Under the pieces are notes generated by a model. That model worked only from the letters and a program-made list of their open reading frames with translations. It had not been told where the DNA came from and searched no databases. Positions 21,647 to 32,325 of a stretch of 64,000 nt of DNA are shown one piece after another. The DNA lies in assembly GCA_963281255.1 (NCBI GenBank), contig OY725501.1, positions 1,341,674 through 1,405,673 of the forward strand, given 5' to 3'. Origin of the DNA: Aphrocallistes beatrix (Eukaryota > Porifera > Hexactinellida > Sceptrulophora > Aphrocallistidae). The translations under genes were made by a program, and so were the position numbers. How positions within the stretch are numbered: the first letter of the stretch is position 1; every line of letters starts with the position of its first letter.

Positions 21647-22271
21647 GAAATCATGATGAATTCTAAGAGTTATTCTTAGAATTCATTAAGAATTAGTTAT
21701 TAACAATGGACGGATATGTAATTTGAGATCAAATACAATAGTGTGTCAAGTTCCATAAATTAGAACTGCTGAAAGTAGTAAGATTCATTATATTATAAAA
21801 TCTTAGCCAAATCTAAGAATTATTTAAGTATTTACATGAAACAATGAAAGGAACTAATCCCTTTCATTGTAACCACACAAAATGTCCTATATTGCAACAC
21901 AATAATAGCAAATAAAGTAAATTATTCTTGGTTCTTATACCAATTCTAGAACAAAATAAAATTGTGAGATAAGTGACCTCTCTACCTTTCTTAATTTTTT
22001 TCTTAGAATTGATTAAATTCAAAGAATTTTTCTAACGAATTTCTAAATACAATGGTCCTGATTTTATCACAATTCTTGATCACGAGTGTGACATTTGGTG
22101 CGATGCTCTGAAATTTTTCAAATTTGACGAATTCAAATATTATAGAGAATGTGCTTTACTCGGTTCTCAGCATCATCTTACTCATTATAGGAATTTCAGC
22201 GTGAAATATCTGATTTATTAGAATTCAAATTCTTAAAATGTTCTAATTTGTTAGATTTCTGGGTTTACACA
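21647..22271. other. No gene recognised
   Basis: AT-rich sequence with several scattered AGAATTATTC/TTCTAAGAAT-like words on both sides of the family B element. Nothing else is supported. Confidence 0.4.
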
Positions 22272-23864
22272 ATGCAAGTTGTTCTCGTATCACTCTGTTT
22301 GGTTCTGGTAAATATTATCTAGCAACTAGTACAGTCGATATGTTCATGAGATGGGTTCTAGAATTGCGCATATAACATTCTTTTGATAAAGTTTTTTTCT
22401 CTAATTTGTTATCTCGTGTAGAACTGGGGCATAAAATTAGTTCAGAGGTAGTCACGATTCACGACAGTCATGACAGCAATATTGTATCAACCTGTGATTC
22501 ATCTGTACCTTTAATGCCATGTGAAATGGGTTGTTCGAATGCAGATACTTCTGCATTCGAACAATCCATCTCACATGAAGTTGATTATGTAGATACTAGT
22601 CCATTTTATTCCCAAGATACTGACATTGTTAGTGGAGTGAGTTTAGAGTTACATAGTTCTGGAGAATTTGTTTTTAATAGTATTATCGAGTGGGATTATA
22701 TATTAGTGTTACAAATGACCTTGGAAACTTAAAACAATCACGAGATTGGACAAATTGGTTTAATCTTAAAATGTATTCAATATTTCCACAATGTTGCCAT
22801 AAGTTTAATTATTATAAACTAAATAACAGCCTTGTTATATTTATAGTAGTTTTTTCTTTGCTAGAGCCGAAAATAAATTTCTATTTGTTTTAAGTTTTGT
22901 TTTCATATAAATAACATTCCTTGCTCGGATCAAAATTCATGTGTCAGACATTTGGTCAATGCTCAGCTTTGCATGATGATGGGTTCACTTCACACTCTAG
23001 AAACCTGGATCAAAGAGGCGGCACACTGCATTAAACATTTGTCAGGAAGGCGTAAGTAATTACTATCATCTCCAATATGATAATCCGAAAATATTAGCTA
23101 CAAGCGCGCGCTTCGCTTGCTTGCGTTGCGCGGCTTGGGGACACTTTGTATCCGCCGGAGGCTCCCTTCGGTCGCCTGGTGTCACATTGGTTAATTATAA
23201 GGGAGATAACATCTCTAAATACGTCTGTCCTACTGTTATAATCTATATCGCAAGAAAATTCACAAAATTTACCAATTTGTAACATTTTGATGAGTAATGA
23301 TGACGTCATAACAAAGTGATGAGTCATCAATTTTTGATGATAGTTGCATCATATGTGAGGTATGTTAGTATACAGATTCTATTAAAATTTCAGCCTTCTA
23401 TCTCCTATAATGGCTGAGTTATGCTCGAATAACTGTATTGCTTAACTTTTAAAAATGTGACAATGACGTCATAATTCCATGATGAGTCGACATTTTCGTC
23501 TGAGCTCAGAAGTTGCTGGAGCCATAGCCAAAAGACTCCCATATGCCAACAATCAGCTTTCTACGCCTGGCAGTTTATTGAATCAATTCGTTACATATAT
23601 ATATATATATACACATACACAAACATTAATCGAGTTTTAATAGTAAGGATAATAGGTAGTGGGAACGTAACCGAAGTAAAAAGTAAATCATCTTTATCAA
23701 AAGGTAAGCTAGAATATTTTATCAGGTGAGAGATTATCTGATTATTGTAGGGATGAAATTCTTTTAATGCAGAAATATATTGTTGCACACAATACAGGCC
23801 GCAAAGTTTCCGGATATATACAATATCTTGTTCGAGAGCCTTTCGTAATCTACATGTTTACTGA
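22272..23864 (+). CDS. Candidate small secreted Cys-rich protein, four exons
   Basis: I do not recognise this gene. Proposed exons are 22272-22307 (ATG to a GTAAAT donor), 22895-23051 (acceptor TTTCTATTTGTTTTAAG, donor GTAAGT), 23656-23703 (donor GTAAGC) and 23773-23864 (acceptor TTCTTTTAATGCAG, stop TGA). The phases agree (0, 1, 1) and give 110 residues. The start MQVVLVSLCLVL followed by FCF is a hydrophobic signal peptide. The body has SCVRHLVNAQLC, then HTLETWIKEAAHCIKHLSG, a dibasic RR, a Ser/Lys-rich spacer and EIYCCTQY with two further Cys-containing stretches. Intron 2 contains a whole family A copy (23101-23649), and exon 3 starts only 7 bp after it, with a poor acceptor, so exon 3 is the weakest link. 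A different frame in exon 4 (ending at 23891) is an alternative. Confidence 0.35.
22406..22732 (+). other. Ser/Asp-rich open frame of unknown status
   Basis: About 100 codons are open from near 22406 to a stop at 22732, preceded by a good acceptor (TTGTTATCTCGTGTAG, ending 22430), with no ATG at the start. The translation is rich in Ser, Asp and Val and matches nothing I know. It contains a perfect 15-bp hairpin, TTGTTCGAATGCAGA with its complement around a TACT loop (about 22530-22563). It lies in the first intron of the gene model at 22272-23864 and its phase does not fit that first exon. An AATAAA follows at 22872. It could be an alternative exon, another gene or chance. Confidence 0.25.
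23101..23649 (+). repeat. Family A repeat, complete copy
   Basis: 549 bp between TA (just before 23101) and TA (23650-23651). The head CAAGCGCGCGCTTCGC has a damaged first hairpin (GGGGACACTTTGTATCCGCC). Both TGACGTCA sites (23301 and 23464) and TGATGAGTCATCA (23317) are intact, followed by a short (TA)n and the tail GAGTTTTAATAGTAAGGA. Confidence 0.9.
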
Positions 23865-23985
23865 AGAACAACTTGGCAGAGAAATATGATAGTGAAGAGT
23901 ATGGATCTACTATGTACTTATAATGTTCAATCTCCTTTTGGCCGATATTTTGCAATTTATGATAAAAATTATAAAAATAAAGATA

Positions 23986-24230
23986 CAGGGTGGCCCATAA
24001 GTTCTGTCCCAAGCTTTATTAGGTATAAAATTTATTATACTCAAACAATATTAGTTATTATTGTCTTTAGAGATTGTAATTCGAATATTCTCAATGACTT
24101 CAAAAGATTTTTCGAGTTTAAGACCAGGAACTGTGTTTTGTATTGTGGGTTGTATTGTGAGTTAATTATGTTGTATTGTGAGTTAATTATTGTATTGTGA
24201 GTTAATTATCTTTCTAGAGTCTCTAAATTC
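23986..24230 (+). repeat. Mariner-like MITE fragment (CAGGGTGGCCC end)
   Basis: It begins TA-CAGGGTGGCCCATAAGTTC, a common mariner-type terminus, and continues with TTATTAGGTATAAAATTTAT and AGAGATTGTAATTCGAATAT. The same sequence recurs in reverse at 25030-25207 and as a new left end at 63813-64000. A 24-bp unit (TATTGTGAGTTAATTATGTT-like) is repeated three times at 24140-24205. No opposite end is seen. Confidence 0.55.
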
Positions 24231-24306
24231 TAGGACAAATTAGCTCTCACATTTTCCTCGAACACTCTAAATTTGAGAAATATAGGACGTTTAGATCAGT
24301 GTATAT

Positions 24307-24840
24307 CAGTGGTTCTCAACGCACGCACCCCCTAGGGGTGCGAGGGACGATTCTGGGGGGTGCGAGAAAGTATAGCCACTTGATTAATATTTACTAAATA
24401 ATAACAAATTTGTTCCATTTTGCCTACTCAATGAAGTGCATTGTTTAGCTTTAGCACATTTTATTGTATTCTTGGAAGTTCTTTTTTAAAATCATATGGG
24501 CATGCCTAATTTCCGGGACGGGACGGGATCCGTCCCGGGAATTAGGTATCTTAACCCGTCTCGTCCTTGAAATTATGCATCTTAACCCGTCCCGTCCCGG
24601 AAATTAGGTACCTTTTCTGTCCCATCCCGGAGATTAGGCATTTTGACTCGTTAGGTACCAAATTAGGTACATGATGGTTCCGTCCCGTCCCGGAAATTAG
24701 GCATGCCCAAATCATAATGTATAAATCAATGCATTTTATTGAATAGGCGTAATGACGCTACCTTTATATTAAAAAGGGGTGCGAGATTTGATTTCGAAAG
24801 CTGAAGGGGTGCGGGAGTCTAAAAAGGTTAAGAAACACTG
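24307..24840. mobile_element. hAT (Charlie-type) non-autonomous element
   Basis: The ends CAGTGGTTCTCAAC and, from the right, CAGTGTTTCTTAAC are typical hAT termini. A perfect 8-bp duplication GTGTATAT flanks it (24299-24306 and 24841-24848). GGGGTGCGAG motifs lie inside both ends. It contains another MITE at 24497-24708, leaving an original element of about 320 bp. Confidence 0.9.
24497..24708. mobile_element. Nested MITE with GGGACGGGACGG repeats
   Basis: Inverted ends TGGGCATGCCTAATTTCCGG and GGGCATGCCTAATTTCCGGG (from the right), flanked by AAATCATA (24489-24496 and 24709-24716), an 8-bp duplication. The interior has repeated GTCCCGTCCCGGAAATTAGG units in both orientations, so it could fold into several alternative stems. 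Confidence 0.8.
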
Positions 24841-25029
24841 GTGTATATTGAGAACTATTTGGATCAGATTTTTAGTGATGTGAAAAAAAGTGCCATTTTC
24901 GATGATTTTGCAAAATGTGCCTAATTTGAACTCGTTAAATAATAACTTTATCTCGTTTCTGATAAAGCATTCAATGGATTTGTGAAATATTTCCATGATG
25001 AATGAAAGGTATCTGGTGCTAAATCGTCA

Positions 25030-25207
25030 TGGAACATCGATTATAGAGACATTTTTTACAGAAGCAGTGACGCTGATTCTCGAATTTCGCTGCGAGCCAG
25101 GACACATATTTTTTCCACAAAACTCACCATACAAAACACAGTTCCAATTCTTTGACTCGAAAAATCTTATAAAATCATGAATATTTGAATTACAATCTCT
25201 AAAGACC
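25030..25207 (-). repeat. Mariner-like MITE fragment, reverse copy
   Basis: On the minus strand, CTTTAGAGATTGTAATTC, AAAAGATTTTTCGAGT and CTGTGTTTTGTATGGTGAG match 24068-24150 and 63892-63980. It extends the shared family to GTGTCCTGGCTCGCAGCG. An open frame here (25027-25224, minus) has no motif I recognise. Confidence 0.5.
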
Positions 25208-25595
25208 ATTGATTGAAGATACAAGTCAAGTCAAAGAAAGCTGATTTTTGGCATGTGGGAGTCTTTTGGCTATGGCTACACTAAGTTCTGAGCTCAGACG
25301 AAAATGTCGGCTCATCATGGAATTTGTATATTAATATATCTCACATATGGCACAACTATAATCAAAAAATGATTACTCATCACTCTGTTATGACGTCATC
25401 ATTACACATCGAAAATTTTAAAAATTGACAAATTTGTTAATTTTTCGTGCGATATCGATTATTACAGTAGGACAGACATATTTAGAGATGTTATCCTCGT
25501 TATAATTAATAAATGTGATCACAGGCGCCCAAATGGCGCCTCCGGTGGACACATTGTCCGCCAGCTGCACAGCGCAAGCAAGCGAAGCGCGCTTG
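25208..25595 (-). repeat. Family A repeat, reverse copy with internal deletion
   Basis: It runs from TCAAAGAAAGCTGATTTTTG to GCGAAGCGCGCTTG, then TA. The segment between the CATGGAATT block and the TATTAATATATCTC block, which would carry the second TGACGTCA, is deleted. One TGACGTCA (25391) remains and the hairpins are slightly worn. Confidence 0.8.
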
Positions 25596-26616
25596 TAGAC
25601 TTATTCCTACTTAGTAATAATCATTATTGAAATGGTGAATTACATGAATTAAAATTAGTAAACTGAGGGATGTTATGAAGAGAAGATATTATTCTAAGAA
25701 TAAGATCAAAACGTTGTTATTCCGTTAGACATCACTTCTCTTTCTTCATCCTTTATCCGGTCTTGTCACACCATTCCTAAGAAAGAGAAGAATTATTATA
25801 CTTCACAACAACACAATTCTCTCACACATATCAATCCATTTGTCATCAACTATGATTAAAATTAATACTAATAATTTAGTACGAGTTGAACCGGGATAAA
25901 ACTGTTTTCGAAGAACTTGAGAGTTACCAATTTGATGAAAGTTTTATGGATAATACAAGTAGTAACGCTGTCGATAACAGCAATATATGGATACATAAGT
26001 GACCCCTGTCTAATAAATCTATGATAATTTATTGAGATCCCTTATCAGTTGTTAAATAGGTTATATTTTTTGTAAAAGAGAAAACTGCACACCCAGCTAC
26101 GTTATTTAGGTACTCAATTTGTGAATTATTAAATACATTTCATTAAAATCCCTGTAAAGTATTCAAATATTCTTCAAGAGCTATGACTACTGTTAATAAT
26201 AGTTGTTTCAGCTCTAAAAAGACCATCAGTGGGGATGCGGATAGGCGTTATATCGTGACCATTATCTCATTATTTTATAATATAATCAAGGCTGATAATA
26301 TAATATATAATTGGCTACAAAGATTTAATTCACGCATTGAAGTCTCAATAACCATCAATATATTTTGAAATGCTGGTATATCGACTCAATCTCTAGCAAT
26401 AAATCATTGTACCTGAAATAGAATGGGATACTGATCCCAAATGACAATATATGCGGTAGCTAAATATTGATGCGGGCGAGGAGATGAAATACGGTCCTAA
26501 TTAAAAGTCCTATACTAGGATTATTGGATTGTTGTTAAATCGAAAAAAAAATTGAGATAATTGGATAATTGAAGTCGACGTTCACTATCCAAAATTTGAC
26601 AATACGAAATATTATA
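25596..26616. other. No gene recognised
   Basis: AT-rich sequence with no coding pattern I can support. A 61-codon frame from an ATG at 26183 has a possible acceptor inside it (GTTGTTTCAG) but no homology that I can see. Confidence 0.4.
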
Positions 26617-26797
26617 CAGTCAGGGTCGCTTATTGTGAACCACCAGGGGACCAAAAAATCTGTTCATAATATACTTCATATTAAGCGAACTTGATTCAAT
26701 ACAAATCCTATCTAAAAAATGAAATTGGGACCAGGAGGTTAGTTCATAATAAACGAATGTTTATGTTAAGCGGGTTCATAATAAACGACCCTGATTG
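26617..26797. mobile_element. Pogo-like MITE (181 bp)
   Basis: Inverted ends CAGTCAGGGTCGCTTATTGT and, from the right, CAATCAGGGTCGTTTATTAT are flanked by TA on both sides. Internal GGTTCATAATAAACGA repeats occur in both orientations. Confidence 0.85.
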
Positions 26798-26984
26798 TAG
26801 TTTGAACTAGATATCTGACAATATAAGCTGAAATCATGTTTTATTCAGTTTAATGGATCATTTTGCATTTGAGCCTGTTAGTAAATATAGGTTTCTGAAA
26901 TAATTATCTTAATTTAAAAAAAAATAGTTATTGGACACATGAACTATCCAGGCGTTTCGTAGGTCGAGCGTCGAGGTAGCTAAG

Positions 26985-27488
26985 CTAAGAAATAATATCT
27001 GAAAATGAACTAACTAAGAACTTATCTACCTTTTCTTCGTTGTTAGTTATGCTCTTAGTAAAGTAGGCAGATTCCATCAGCAATCGTTCAGTGTGGTCCA
27101 AAGCTAGTCTCTTAGGCTTGGAATTCCATTCAGAAATATAGGAAGGGTAGTCGGAGAATATACTGGGTACTGAAGTTTTCTTTAGAGTTATTCTATCCTG
27201 GAAACTGTAATAGTACGAAGCCCGTCATTGTAGGTAATGGTTCTCTCGATGTCATCTGGTTTGAAATAATGTATACATATCTAAACGGTGTGTAGAAGTG
27301 TAAATGTGACAATCAGTTAATACGTATAACACATAAATTATAGAAACTTGCTCACATTAGCGTGTTTACTTCCTTGTCTTTCCGTGGGCGTGGAATTACT
27401 CTAAACGATTCTTTGGGAAATGAAAAGCAGAGGGATATTCTGCTCCACTTTTATAGTTGGACTTGCAGCCTGGAACAACACAGGACAT
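26985..27488 (-). pseudogene. THAP-domain protein relic
   Basis: From an ATG at 27488 the minus strand gives MSCVVPGCKSNYKSGAEYPS then AFHFPKN, the start of a C2CH THAP zinc finger (C-x4-C). After a gap or frameshift, CIHYFKPDDIERTITYND supplies the C-x2-H part and GLRTITVSR follows. A further frameshift near 27210 leads to ITLKKTSVPSIFSDYPSYI, containing the VPxxF motif that closes THAP domains, and then about 45 residues to a stop at 26985. The central Trp region is missing. THAP domains bind DNA and occur both in host regulators and at the N-terminus of P/THAP9 transposases. No transposase follows, so this is either a P-element remnant or a dead host gene. Confidence 0.65.
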
Positions 27489-27885
27489 TGTCGTTCCGGA
27501 AGAGTAATAAAGATGGATGCTTATGTGGAGTGTTTTGGATCAGCTCTGAGTCGTGTATAGGAAAAGACAGTGATTTGTAAAACTTCACGAGGTAGCAAAT
27601 AAATATATAATTCATGTGGTTGATTTTAAAACAAAACAAGTAAGTAGTATGTTAATATATAAGTAATATGGTTGCTTAAAAACCACAAATTCTCTACAGT
27701 GCCATCCTCAAACCAATTTGAAGAATCGATGTAGTATTAATGAAAAGGATCATTATATAATATACGAAGTTATATACCAGCATAATCTAACCATTTCAGA
27801 AAAATTCATTTAGCTTGTTTAACCAATCCATGGTCCAGAAAAAAATGTATGTGCAATTGCCTGTGTATTAGAATGCTATGATATA
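27489..27885. other. No gene recognised
   Basis: AT-rich stretch between the THAP relic and the next family A copy. The plus-strand open frame at 27362-27580 overlaps the relic and is its shadow. Confidence 0.4.
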
Positions 27886-28363
27886 TCCTTACTATTAAAA
27901 CTCGATTAATGTGTGTAAATATATATATATCTGTAACGAATTGATTGGAGAAACTGCCAGGCACAGAAAGCTGATTTTTGGCATGTGGGAGTCTCTCTAA
28001 GTTCTGCTAAGTTCTGAGCTCAGACGAATTTGTCGACTCATCATGGAATTATGACGTCATTGTCACCTTTTTATAATTAGAAATTTCAGTTTTTCGACTA
28101 TAACTCAAATTTCAGTCTTTCGACTTTTTATGCGATAGAAGGCTGAGATTTTAATAGAATGTGTATATTAATATATCTCACATATGATGCAACTATCATC
28201 AAAAAATGATGACTCATCATTACGCATCAAAAATTAAAAAAATTGACACATTTGGTGATTTTTCTTGCGATATCGATTACAACTGTAGCACATACGTATT
28301 TCGAGATGTTATCTCTCTTATAATTAATCAATGTAACCACAAGCGCCCAAAGGGCGTCTCCGG
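27886..28363 (-). repeat. Family A repeat, reverse copy, split by a hAT element
   Basis: It runs from TCCTTACTATTAAAACTCG to GCCCAAAGGGCGTCTCCGG, where the hAT element enters at the hairpin. The remaining head resumes at 30445. The second TGACGTCA (28050) is intact; the first block is shortened to TGATGACTCATCATTACGC. Confidence 0.85.
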
Positions 28364-30444
28364 CAGGGTTGGGAAAAATCAGAAAAATCAGATTTTTTTG
28401 ATTAAAATCAGATTTTTATGATTTTATTAATTTTATTTGATTAATCAACTTTTCCTGTTAAAATTCATTTACTACTTGTATTCAAAACGTTTGCTTTACA
28501 TATATGTACGTAGTTTACGGCGTTTTGAATCTTTCTTTTATATTAAACGTGGCAATAAACTCAAGACGTATCACAAAAATGATGGTAATAAACTAAGGAC
28601 GTATCACAAAAATGAAGGTAATAGATTAAATACCAACAAATAATCAACTAATGTATCTAAATGTCCATCAATCTAAAATGATGCGATTATTCATTCATGT
28701 GTATTGAGCAGCTTGTATAAAAATACAAGCTTTCCTGCTTTACCAGTTCCAAGCCTATTCCTCACTTTAGAGTGAACAAACCCGAAAGTTGAGAAAATTC
28801 TCTCAATCCCAGCAGTAGATGTAATAGCGCCAAGTGCCTGGCGGCACAACTTCATCACATCACTTTCAAGATAGCTCTTCTGAGATTCCCACCATGTGAG
28901 TGGCTATACAGATTTTACTAGTTCATCCCTGATACATGTAGAACTTGAATGGACCATTTTGAGCCCGGAAATTTAGAACTGTGGGCAAACATGTTTCCTT
29001 TTCCGTGCTACAGAATTCTAGGGCTGTATCGATCTGATCAATTGACAAGTTTCTGCCCATGAAGCGCGGATCCAGAATATTTGCTAGGTAATGTGCTGCG
29101 GTGAGTGCCTGATTGGAGCGTTTTTCCACTTTCTGCGAAACAACCAACGGTTGTGATGAGGCCATGTTTTCGCTCAATCTTTTTCCAGACTTCAACTGCT
29201 TCACTCAGCTTGCTGCTGTCACTTTGCACTTTATCTAGAGCAATAGCGATAGGCTTTATACGTTTGAGATAGTCCTCAGCATGCTGTCAGCTTCCAGTTG
29301 TCGCCGCATTTTCACCATATTAGATGCATTGTCTGTGACAAAAATGCTCACTTTACAACCGAAATGCTGTTCTGTCGATGTCACGGCAGACATTGCTACT
29401 TCCTCTAGATATTCAGCTGTGTGGGCATGACCTGATGTATCTACAGTTTTGGTAATATAGCTTTTCCCCTCAGGCGTAGTCACTGAGACACAGACGATCG
29501 GTTCGTTGTGGATATTACTCCATCCATCTAACATCATAGATACAGTCTGATCCGCAAGTCGTTCTTTGCAGTCAGATTGCTTGGAAACATATAAGTCATC
29601 GAGTAGACCATCACTAATCTTGTGTCGACTGGGTGGCTGATAACCTGGACGAAGCATTGTTATAAGCTTCAAAAATTCGGGATGTTCCACAATGGAGAAG
29701 GGCGAGTTAGTAGCACAAACAAAACGTGCGATTTGAAGATCGATGGCGGCTTTCTCATTTCCTGATGTCTGCATAACGAAGTTATCCATTCTAGACACAA
29801 CGGGTTTGTGTCTCTTGGCTGGTGGATCCAGTCTAATCGGTGAAGTCGCACGTTCCCTCTCTTCCAAATTGACGATATCAGGTATGGGTGTGTTTGGATG
29901 GTTACTAACATCTGTTGTCAGAATGATAGCAGCAGTACAATCTGTATAATGTTGCTTCATTCTAGCAACAAGCCCTTGTATTTTCTTCCCACATCTCTTG
30001 CATGTTGCTCGACACCCGGTTTTACCCGGCGATTTTGTCTTATGAAAATACAACCAAATAAAGTCATACCTTCGGCCACTCATACTGAAACAGTTAAGTA
30101 ATCAAAAGTGTAGTTAATAAATAGAATAATACTCAAATGAGGAGATTGAGAGTAAAGTGATTAATCAGAACCTCACATATGTACTACATATTTAAATAAG
30201 ATATATGTCGGAAGTGCCAGAAGTAAGTCAACAATAAACATGAGATTGAGGAAATGTTCAACTTAGGGTGTAGCTGACTAAATATTATTATTCAACAGGG
30301 AAATTACGAATCCAATAATGACATAAAATGAAGGTATTGGTATTTACTAAATATTTTTATAAATCACAAAATCATGATTTTTTTAATTTTTTTAGTTTGA
30401 TTCTAAACATGATTTTGATCAAAGATTTTAATCAAACAACCCTG
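28364..30444 (-). mobile_element. hAT transposon, 2.08 kb
   Basis: The inverted ends are CAGGGTTG, flanked by GTCTCCGG (28356-28363) and GCCTCCGG (30445-30452), an 8-bp target duplication with one mismatch. Next to both ends are repeated AATCAGATTTTT/GATTTTAATCA motifs, probable transposase binding sites. The element lies within the hairpin head of a family A copy, so it is younger than that copy. Confidence 0.92.
28691..30083 (-). pseudogene. hAT transposase with BED finger, internally deleted
   Basis: The first frame (30083 to about 29256, 275 residues) has an N-terminal BED-type zinc finger (WLYFHK, C-x2-C in ATCKRCGKKIQG, and H in MKQHY-x-C). It then has the first catalytic Asp in VSMMLDGWSNIHNEPIVCVS and the second in VSIFVTDNASNM. 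Near 29270 about 100 or more residues usual in this family are missing. Reading resumes as KPIAIALDKVQSDSSKLSEA, LANILDPRFMGRNLS and, after another frameshift near 28920, WWESQKSYLES and GIERIFSTFGFVHSKVRNRL, the C-terminal dimerisation region with the catalytic Glu, to a stop at 28691. All three catalytic residues remain, but the deletion and frameshifts make it inactive. Confidence 0.88.
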
Positions 30445-30488
30445 GCCTCCGGCGGACACAAAGTGTCCGCAAGCCGCACAAGCAAGCG

Positions 30489-30519
<31 letters not shown>

Positions 30520-30541
30520 TTAATCGAGTTTTAATAGTAAG
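30445..30541. repeat. Family A head remnant joined to a family A tail
   Basis: 30445-30488 completes the reverse copy that starts at 27886 (GCGGACACAAAGTGTCCGCA, AGCAAGCG). It is joined at a TA tract to a forward tail ending GAGTTTTAATAGTAAGGA (30541), without the body in between. Confidence 0.75.
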
Positions 30542-30553
30542 GATATATATATA

Positions 30554-31115
30554 CAAGCGCGCTTCGCTTGCTAGAGCTGCGCGGGTGGCGGACACTTTGT
30601 GTCCGCCAGAGGCGCCCTGCGGGTGCCTGGGTCACATTGATTAATCATAAGGGAGATAACATCTCTAAATACGTCTGTCCTAATTTATAATCGATATCGC
30701 ACGAGAAAAACCCAAATTTGTCAAATTTTGAAATTTTGAGGCGTAATGATGACATCAAAACAGAGATGGGTCATCATTTTTTGATGATAGTTGCATAATA
30801 TGTGAGATATATTATTATACACTATATTAGCATTTCAGCGTTCTAACACCTAAAATGGCTGAGTTATGGTCGAAAAACTTAAATTTCCAATTATAAAAAT
30901 AAGTGACAATGACGTCATAATTCCATGATGAGTCAACATTTTCGTCTGAGGTCAGAACTCACTGGAGCCATTGCTAAAAGACTCCCACATGCCAAAGTCA
31001 GCTTTATGGGATCAACAGTTTCTTCAATCAATTCGATACAGATAGTAATATATATAGATGTATACATACATATCCTTACTATTAAAACTCGATTAATGTT
31101 TGTGTATTTGTGTAT
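30554..31115 (+). repeat. Family A repeat with an inverted extra tail
   Basis: A forward copy starts CAAGCGCGCTTCGCTTGC, with intact first hairpin, TGATGACATCA in place of the first TGACGTCA, and an intact second TGACGTCA (30912). Near 31070 it meets a reversed tail (TCCTTACTATTAAAACTCG) instead of its own. This suggests recombination in the TA tract. Confidence 0.8.
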
Positions 31116-31120
31116 ATTCG

Positions 31121-31603
31121 CTTGCTTGGCTGCGCGGCTGGCGGACACTTTGTGTCCGCCGGAGGCGCCCTTTGGGCGCCTGGGAGCACAATGATTAATT
31201 ATAAGGGGAATAACATCTTTAAATACGTCTGTCCTACTGTTTTAATCGATATTGCAAGGAAAATCAGCAAATTTTAAATTTTAAAAATTTTGATGAGTAA
31301 TGATGACGTCATAACAGAGGATGAGTCATCATCTTTTGATGATAGGTGCATCATATGTGAGGTATGTTAGTATACAGATTCTATTAAAATTTCAGCTTTC
31401 TATCTCCTATAATGGCTGAGTTATGCTCGAATAACTGTATTGCTTAACTTTAAAAAATGTGACAATGACGTCATTATTCCATGATGAGTCGACATTTTGC
31501 TCTGAGCTCAGAACTTACTGGAGCCATAGCCAAAAGACGCCCACTTGCCAAAAATTAGCTTTCTATGACAGGCAGTTTCTTCAATCAATTCGTTACAGAT
31601 ATA

Positions 31604-31638
<35 letters not shown>
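31121..31638 (+). repeat. Family A repeat, copy interrupted near its tail
   Basis: The head GCTTGCTTGGCTGCGCGG is slightly truncated. Both hairpins are perfect (GGCGGACAC-TTT-GTGTCCGCC and GGCGCCC-TTT-GGGCGCC). One TGACGTCA (31305) is intact; the second reads TGACGTCATT at 31466. A 1.1-kb element enters in the TA tract at 31639; the tail follows at 32755-32821, present twice in tandem. Confidence 0.85.
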
Positions 31639-32284
31639 GTTGCAGTGTAAATGCGAAACTAGTGGATTCGCGAATACACTGAATAGTTGGTGGATTCGCG
31701 AAAACACCGGTGCAAATGCGAAACCTTTTTATCTTAAATCTTATGGTTGGTCAATTATATAACTCAAAGAAAACACGTAGTATTTATACTACAAGCGCGC
31801 TTCGCGCTTGGTTGCGCTGCGCGGCTGGCGGACACTTTGTGTCCGCCAGAGGCTCCCTTCGGTCGCCTGGAGGTGACATTGGTTAATTATAAGGGAGATA
31901 ACATCTCTAAATATGTCCATCTTAGTGTTAAAACCGATTTCACTCGAGAAATCACAAAATTTACCAATTTTTAAAATTTTGATGAGTAATGATGATCATA
32001 GCAAAGTGATGAGTCATCATTTTTTGATGATAGTTGCATCATATGTGAGACGTGCTAGTATACAGATTCTATTAAAATTTCAGCCTTCTATCTCCTATAA
32101 TGGCTGAGTTATGCCGAAAACTGTGTTGCTTAACTTTTAAAAATGTGACAATGACGTCATAATTCCATGATGAGTCGACATTTTGCTCTGAGCTCAGAAC
32201 TTACTGTAGCCATAGCCAAAAGACTCCCACATGCCAAAAATCAGCCTTCTGCGCCACGCAGTTTCTTCAATCAATTCGTTACAG

Positions 32285-32325
<41 letters not shown>

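Noticed and set aside
22895-23864. Insulin-like peptide reading of the candidate secreted protein (CVRHLVNA and CC motifs)
   Set aside because: CxxHLVxA resembles an insulin B chain, but the second Cys is two residues too early and the A-chain-like part lacks the middle Cys of CCxxxC. The resemblance is too weak for a call.
27362-27580. 72-codon plus-strand frame
   Set aside because: It is the complement of the THAP relic, whose zinc-finger pattern is on the minus strand.
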